Origin: Stomoxys calcitrans
Lineage: Eukaryota; Arthropoda; Insecta; Diptera; Muscidae
Direction: 5' to 3'
NCBI RefSeq assembly: GCF_963082655.1
Contig: NC_081552.1
Coordinates: forward strand, 682,001-746,000
Length of the DNA: 64,000 nucleotides
Part shown: piece after piece, positions 57,775 to 64,000 of the stretch
How the letters are laid out: the number at the start of each line of letters is the position of its first letter
Position numbering within the stretch: position 1 is the stretch's first letter
Notes under the pieces: generated by a model
What the model saw: the letters and a program-made list of their open reading frames with translations, nothing else
Database searches by the model: none
Told to the model about the DNA's origin: nothing
Translations under genes and position numbers: made by a program

Positions 57775-60700
57775 GCTAAATAACATTGAAAAAAGCGAAC
57801 AGGATAATCGAGAGTATAGGGGACTACAATTAAAGAATGGCCTCAAAGTTCTACTCGTTAGTGACGTTGGCACCGACGTTTCTGCCGCAGCCTTATCCGT
57901 GCAAGTTGGGTAAGTTGAAATTTACTTCATTTTTCGACCATCGCCATATTTATAGTTGATTTTCTTACAGGCATATGTCGGATCCGGATACACTACCCGG
58001 ACTGGCACATTTTTGCGAGCACATGCTATTTTTAGGCACAGAAAAGTATCCGAACGAGAACGACTACACGACGTATCTTTCGCAAAGTGGGGGTTCGTCT
58101 AATGCAGCCACCTATCCTCTGATGACTAAATATCACTTCTACGTTGCTCCAGATAAACTAGACGGCGCATTAGATCGATTTGCACAATTCTTCATCGGCC
58201 CATTATTTACACCGAGTGCCACAGAACGTGAAATCAATGCTGTAAGAATTGTTTTTTGTTTTCCTTTTCTTAATTCAGTTGAACACCGGAAGTTTCTTCG
58301 GACAGGTTAATTCAGAACACGAAAAGAACATTTCGAGCGATGAATGGCGTATAAAACAAGTGCATAGGCACTTGGCGAAGACAGGTCATGCGTATAACAA
58401 GTTTGGGAGCGGGAGTAAACGCACACTTTATGAAATTCCCAAGCAGCAAAATATAGAAGTAAGAGATGAATTGCTCAAATTTCACAAAGAGTGGTACTCT
58501 GCAAACATAATGAGTTTAGCAGTAATTGGAAAAGGTACTTATATTTAGTAATTCCTAAGCTTTGCGTCGAATCCTACACATCTACATCTAACGTCTCTAA
58601 AGAAAACCTCATAATTAGTTAACTTTTGTTTTTAGATAGCCTCGAGGAACTTGAAGAGATGGTGCTACAGAAATTCGCGGAAATCGAAAATAAAAGCGTG
58701 CAAATACCAAATTGGCCACGTCAGCCATATGACGATAATCAGTACGGGCAGAAAGTACTTATTGTGCCGGTCAAAGATCTGCGTTCCATAACGATTAGCT
58801 TTACGACGGATGATCTCACAGAGTTTTATAAAACCGCTCCAGATAGCTATTTCACACATTTGCTAGGACATGAGGGAAAAGGAAGCATACTGTCAGAGTT
58901 GCGCAGATTGGGTTGGTCTAATGATCTGCTAGCCGGACATCAAAATATTCTAAATGGATTTGGATTTTTTGAAATTCACATTACTCTCACACAGGATGGT
59001 GTCGACCATGTTGACGACATTATTCAAATTGTTTTTCAATATTTTAAAATGCTGCGCGAACTTGGCCCACAGAAATGGATATTTGATGAATGTGTCAAAA
59101 TTAATGAGATGCGATTCCGGTTCAAAGAGAAGGAGAAACCAGAAAAGTTAGTAACCAACGTTGTTTCGTGTATGCAGGTATACCCATTAGAGCAAGTGCT
59201 AACAGCGCCTTATTTAAACGATGAGTGGAAGCCAGAGTTAATAACAAAGCTGTTGGACGAACTTATACCATCCAAATGCCGTGTAATAGTAATTGGACAA
59301 AGCTACGCAGAACAAGCTGATATGTCGGAACCGTACTACCAAACTAAGTACACAACGTTGAAAATAGAAAGGGAAACTATGAAGGTTAGTTAATTTGATA
59401 CATTAATACACACGCATCTGCTTTTTATGTTTAATATTCTGCATTTTTACGTAACGTACCTTTTAGAAATGGGAGGAGTGTGAGTTGAATAAAAATTTGG
59501 CTCTTCCGCTCCCAAATGCATTTATACCCGAAAAGTACGACCTGGCTCCGTTCGACCATGATTTATCTAAACATCCCGTAATTATTATGGATACTCCTAT
59601 ATTACGAGTATGGCATAAGCAGGATAACTTCTATTTGAAGCCAAAAGCCTGCATGTCATTCGATATGTCCAACCCGATTGCATATTTGGATCCTCTCAAT
59701 TGCAATTTGAACTATCTCATGGCGTCTCTTATTAGAGACCAGTTGAATGAATATTTATATGATGCGGAATTGGCCGATTTGAAGCTGCAGGTTGGAAATA
59801 AGTCGAATGGAATTGACGTAAGTAAGACACAAATAATTTAAATGCATTAGTAATGGCACGGAACGTCTATATGCAGATAGCTATAAGAGGATACGATGAC
59901 AAACAGGTGGTTCTTTTGGATAAGCTTCTCGGTCATCTGTTTGACTTTGAGGCGAACGAAAAACGCTTTGATATCCTCAAAGAGGAGTATAAGCGCGATT
60001 TGGCCAATTTTAATGCTGAACAACCATATCAACATTCAATTTACTACCTAACCCTGCTTTTGGCTGAGAACGTATGGTCAAATTGTGAACTTTTAGACGC
60101 TATTGAGTGTAAGTAGAAGAACAAAGTCATTGATCCAAGTCCAGTTAATATTGCTATGATTCTGTCTTTGGGAAGTGGTGACATACGAGAGGGTTCTGAG
60201 TTACGCCAAAGAGTTTTTCTCCCGACTACACACCGAATGTTTCATTTACGGCAACATAACAAAACAAAAAGCTCAGGAGATAGCTGGTATGGTGAATAAG
60301 CGACTAGAAGACACAAATGCCCGAGTATTGCCGTTATTGGCTAGGCAAATGCTACCTAAAAGGGAATATAAACTATGTCCAGGTATTTATTAACCTAATT
60401 GTGTTTCAAGTCAAGTCAATTTTTTGAAAATTAAAACGTAAAACCTCTAAGGCGACAGCTATTTGTTCGAGAAAGAAAATGACTTCCATAAGAGTAATTG
60501 CACCCAATTGTACATTCAGTGCGGACAGCAATCTGACCGCAGCAACAATATGGTAAATCTTATCTCGCAAATTTTAACAGAGCCATGTTACGATTGTTTA
60601 AGGACAAAGGTACGCTGCACATCGTTATTAAATTGTCGTCGTAATACAAATTACATTTGCGTTTTTTTTTTCATTTGGAAAATCATCCATCGCGAAAACA

Positions 60701-61374
60701 ACAGGAGCAGCTGGGTTACATTGTCTTTAGCGGACCGAGGAAAGTAAATGGCGCCAACGGCATAAGAATCATTGTGCAATCAACGAAACATCCATCGTTT
60801 GTAGAAGAGCGTATTGAGTCATTTTTGCAAAACTATGTGGTAAGTACTTAAAACCTTTGCCGCACCCATAATGCTGCAACACAAACATTTGCAGAACGTC
60901 ATAGAGGAAATGCCAGAGGAGGAATTTGAACGACATAAAGAAGCGTTGGCAGTCAAAAAACGAGAGAAACCCAAAACTGTTTTTTCGCAGTTTTCACAAT
61001 TCTATAACGAAATTTCATTGGCGCAATATCATTTTGATCGAAACGAGGCAGAAATTGCTATATTGCGCAACATTACTAAGGATGAATTGCTCGAGTATTA
61101 TAAAGTAACTAGATACAAATTTGGATATAAAAAAACATTATTGTAAATTGATTTCCCTTTTAAGAAATTCATAGCCACTGAAAGCCCCGAGCGAAGGGTA
61201 CTTGCAGTTCATATTGTTTCAACCCAAAACCAGGATGAGAATATCGCTACCAATGTCGATCGTCGTCATGCTAGAATTTCTGACTTAGTCGCATTCAAGT
61301 CTAGCAAAGAGCTATTTCCGCTCTCGTCTCCTTTCCTTAATATCAAAGCAAAGGGGGCACGAAGCAAATTGTAA
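57775..61374 (+). CDS. Ide: insulin-degrading enzyme (M16 metalloprotease), first exon not found
   Basis: Eleven coding exons were traced: 57775-57909, 57971-58241, 58306-58534, 58636-59384, 59467-59817, 59877-60108, 60176-60382, 60452-60609, 60705-60839, 60895-61104 and 61165-61374. They give 961 aa; Drosophila Ide is about 990. The first visible exon begins in phase 2 with no ATG, so a short upstream exon holds the start. The inverted zinc motif HFCEH is in [12 protein letters not shown]. The third zinc ligand is in [11 protein letters not shown], completed by the 58241/58306 junction. [34 protein letters not shown] and [19 protein letters not shown] are family hallmarks. The protein ends [11 protein letters not shown], as in Drosophila. 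By family it is a cytosolic zinc protease that degrades insulin-like peptides. No break was found. Confidence 0.96.
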
Positions 61375-61458
61375 TACCGGTTAAATACATACATGTAAGT
61401 TTTGTGTTTGTTTTCAATTTGTATATATTCTCTAGACAATGTATTGAACATTTTACGC

Positions 61459-61464
61459 AATAAA
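61459..61464 (+). promoter_or_regulatory. AATAAA polyadenylation signal of Ide
   Basis: Canonical hexamer 85 bp after the stop codon. Confidence 0.65.
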
Positions 61465-61639
61465 GTTAATGGCAGTAAATAAAGAGGAGGTTGCTGGGTA
61501 TTGGATCAACTATTACATATTTATTTAAAAAACAACACAGCAAACAAATAATAAAAAAAAAATAATCAACCAATCAATAGTTGATTTTATTCTACCAAGA
61601 AATATTCCTCAATAGTTGCGCGTCACCAATTACAAATTA

Positions 61640-61985
61640 AAATACCCGCCACGGTATAGCAGTGAGCTCGACACAGGCTGAAACATTGAGGTTTGATCTG
61701 TGTGATGGCGTTGTTGTTGTAGCCACATTTGCAAGTAGAGGTAGCGGTCCTCGTCATGTAATGACGAGGACCGTAAGCAAGCTCGTTCCGCGGTTCCGCG
61801 GTTATTTAAAGGCGCCAATAACTCGCCTTGTCATATCGAGCATTTAAGCAGGAGCCGGTGCCGTCCGGCCTCTCACTGAAACTCTCCACTCAATACCGCT
61901 GATTGTCCGCGACTGCAGTTGCAGCTACTCCGTATTCGAAGCATCCGCAACCTGCGGACGCGTGCGGTAGCTGTATGGTGTTAAA
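61640..61985 (-). mobile_element. family X element (copy 6)
   Basis: Contains GCCACGGTATAGCAGTGAGC and an inverted CAA tail, GTTGTTGTTGTAGCCACATT, near 61710. The order suggests a rearranged copy, with the head on both sides of the tail block. Confidence 0.65.
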
Positions 61986-62217
61986 AGTTATTCCCTGCCG
62001 GAATAAGTTAAAACTAGCAGAAATGCGCTGCTGACGACGGGTTTTTGGCAGCTCAGAAACTGCAGTCCAGCAAATCTTTTGACCACTTTTTAATTCTGCA
62101 GTTTAGGTGCGCAATAACCAGCGGATTTTGAAACAGCACCAAACCCGACTTGTTGTATAAGGGTCAAGATTCTCGTTAAAAGACGTCAAAACTAAACAAG
62201 TAAAAGCACGTTAAGTT

Positions 62218-62620
62218 TGACCGGGCCCAATCTTATATACCCTTCGCCATGGATCGCATGTGACAAGTTCTTTGAATGACTTTTTCAAATATATAAGAGC
62301 TATATCAAGTTATAGATCACTTGTCATGGCTGTAAGAAGTCGCAGAAAAATACCACCTCCAACATATCAGGCAAATCGAGTAAAAGCTGCGTCCTCCAGA
62401 GGCTCAGGAAGTCAAATTGGGGGGCCGGTTTATATGGCAGCCCCATATATCAGGTTATGAACCGATTTGGACCATACTTGGTACAGTTTTTGAAAGTCAA
62501 AAAACGCTACGTTGAAATTTTCATTGGCTGGTCACAACATGGATCGATTTGGCCCATTAACAATCCACACCGAACTATACTAATAAGAAGTATCTGCTTT
62601 ACTCCTCCCAAAGTAAGACA
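62218..62620 (+). repeat. dispersed fly repeat (CTTATATACCCTTCGCCATG type)
   Basis: It contains CCTTCGCCATGGATCGCATG, GTTTATATGGCAGCCCCATA and ATGAACCGATTTGGACCATA. This word set marks an abundant repeat of higher flies and is related to 55490-55720. No coding. Confidence 0.6.
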
Positions 62621-63614
62621 TTGTCTAGATCGTCTTAAATGTCATGGCGAAATAATAGAAAAAGAGATGAAAAGCAGCTAGCGAGCGCTAACCATTAATA
62701 AAAATATAGGAAGTTATTAATCATGGCACAATGTGATAATAAATATTGGAGACAAGAATTCAAAATATAAACATTACATTGTGTACAGCGTATTTAATCA
62801 TTGAAAGAGATCAGAGGAAATATTCTTATGAAGAAGTCCATTTGCATCGTTCAGAATCAATTCACGTTGATAGGTATTTCGGTTCATTTTGCCTTTACAA
62901 TTTATAAGAGCGAAACGACTCGTTTGCCACAAAAAAAAGAGTCACTCAAAGCATGTGAGCCCAAATAAATGCCTAAATAACACAGTCCTGGATAATGCCA
63001 AAAAAATAAAAATTGAATTGAAAAGAAATATATGTATGTATAAAATAAAGAAAATGTTACCGAAAAAGCAAGAAAGAATAAATGTTAACAATAGTGCATC
63101 ATAACATTGACGTTGGAGTGTGAAAAAATGCAATTTCCAAAACATCACACTAGTATGAACGGTTGAGATGTTTTTCAAAACGAGTCGATGTGGGCATAGC
63201 ATTAGCCTTTACCTTATCAGCATTCAAAACCTGGGCAGAAATGCAGTTTACGAGGAAAATGGCAAAAAAAAACCCAATTTTTTGTACGCCTCCCTAAATT
63301 GAGCCCATGAACACGAATATGAAGTCCTTTTTTGGGGTCCTTCCCCTCATCAAGTGAATCTTTATGGAATATAGGCTGCAGGTCCTTGAGAATTTTGAAC
63401 CTCTTTTGACAAAATTGGAACAAAATGTGTAGGTGTATGTTAAAAAGTTTAAATTTTTTTCATGCTCTTATTCTACCCATAATTTCCTTTAATTTGAGTA
63501 ACATATTGCCTATATTCGGGGTCATTTCACTTTTCACGTGAACAACTGTCGAACTCTATATAAAAAAATTGTAAATGAAAAATGTGGAAAAATTAAAATG
63601 CTTTTTTAATTTAA
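62621..63614. other. spacer, no gene seen
   Basis: AT-rich. The frames present (for example 62889-63104 +, 63217-63423 -) are unrecognised and lysine- or phenylalanine-rich as expected by composition. Confidence 0.4.
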
Positions 63615-63845
63615 TTTAATTTGCTCATTTATTAGTCAAGTCGTTACACCATATATGACTACAACACTACAAAATTAACAATTCATAAAAGTTTTCTTAA
63701 AAATAAATCAGGAATTAAATACTACTCAGAAATAGCTAATCTCATAAATTTAACTAATATTACCAATAATAATTTTTAGTACATATAATAAAAGTTAATA
63801 TAATTTTTTTTTTAATAAATCAGGAATTAAATTATATTTTTAGGC
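63615..63845 (-). repeat. dispersed repeat R, copy 2
   Basis: Inverted match to 19850-20075, through AGTCAAGTCGTTACACCATA and AGGAATTAAATACTACTC. Confidence 0.75.
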
Positions 63846-63875
63846 TAATGACTTAAAAGAAGCAATTAAAAATCG

Positions 63876-63963
63876 TTGTTGTTGTACACTGAGGCGGCAA
63901 TACTTGCCGATGAAGGATTCCACAGGGTCAATCCGGTAGGTACAACCGGCTGCCATGGGATTG
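63876..63963 (-). mobile_element. SINE-like element sharing LINE-B 5' end (copy 3) with 12-bp target-site duplication
   Basis: The minus strand reads CAATCCCATGGCAGCCGGTT to CAGTGTACAACAACAACAA. Its flanks are AATTAAAAATCG (63864-63875) and AATTAGAAATCG (63964-63975), one mismatch in twelve. At 88 bp it lacks the CACTGCTA segment seen in the copy at 10788. Confidence 0.88.
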
Positions 63964-64000
63964 AATTAGAAATCGTTTTAAATAGTTGCAACAAAAAATG

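Overview
The window is nuclear DNA from an insect, most likely a brachyceran fly with a repeat-rich genome (calyptrate-like). The reasons are short GT-AG introns (54-100 bp) inside compact genes, host proteins that resemble Drosophila proteins (insulin-degrading enzyme, RhoBTB, CHMP7), AT-rich composition, and a dense load of non-LTR, Ty3/gypsy, copia and mariner remnants. There are no operons, CRISPR arrays or bacterial signals. I assigned species and families by recognition only.

Five host genes can be supported. (1) A small two-exon gene (+, 6569-6998) resembles MPLKIP/TTDN1. (2) A REXO4-type DEDDh exonuclease (-, 7250-8209) lies tail to tail with it. (3) CHMP7 (+, 12660-14211, four coding exons, 459 aa) is complete. 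(4) RhoBTB (-, 27488-44212, ten coding exons, about 687 aa) has a 13.8-kb intron packed with transposons. (5) Insulin-degrading enzyme (+, 57775-61374, eleven coding exons seen) lacks only its short first coding exon.

The remaining sequence is mostly mobile DNA. By region: 1-2870, a Ty3/gypsy relic on the minus strand with a RING-like gag region; 2929-3223, a SINE-derived perfect inverted repeat; 9230-12300, a patchwork non-autonomous element (family D) hosting a mariner, a poly(A) retrocopy and a 96-bp SINE-like element; 14885-16600, a minus-strand LINE relic; 16845-19700, a plus-strand Ty3/gypsy relic; 20630-22360, a minus-strand LINE relic; 22645-23413, a 0.77-kb foldback; 24740-25890, a LINE (here LINE-B) with a 2A-like motif; 28614-42396, the RhoBTB intron with a copia relic, nested LINE pieces, one apparently intact LINE (34708-39060) and a terminal-inverted-repeat element; 45660-57660, more LINE-B, family X, family M and family D copies; 61640-63963, further dispersed repeats.

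Two observations stand out. The intact LINE in the RhoBTB intron has ORF1 ending in A_AAA_AAC immediately followed by tandem stops. ORF2 is open in exactly the -1 frame and has no in-frame ATG before the essential start of its endonuclease, which points to programmed -1 frameshifting. Second, LINE-B seems to sit at the centre of a parasite system: two short non-autonomous families (an 88-96-bp element sharing LINE-B's 5' end, and family X) end in the same CTACAACAACAAC tail, and two copies of the short element have 11-12-bp target-site duplications.
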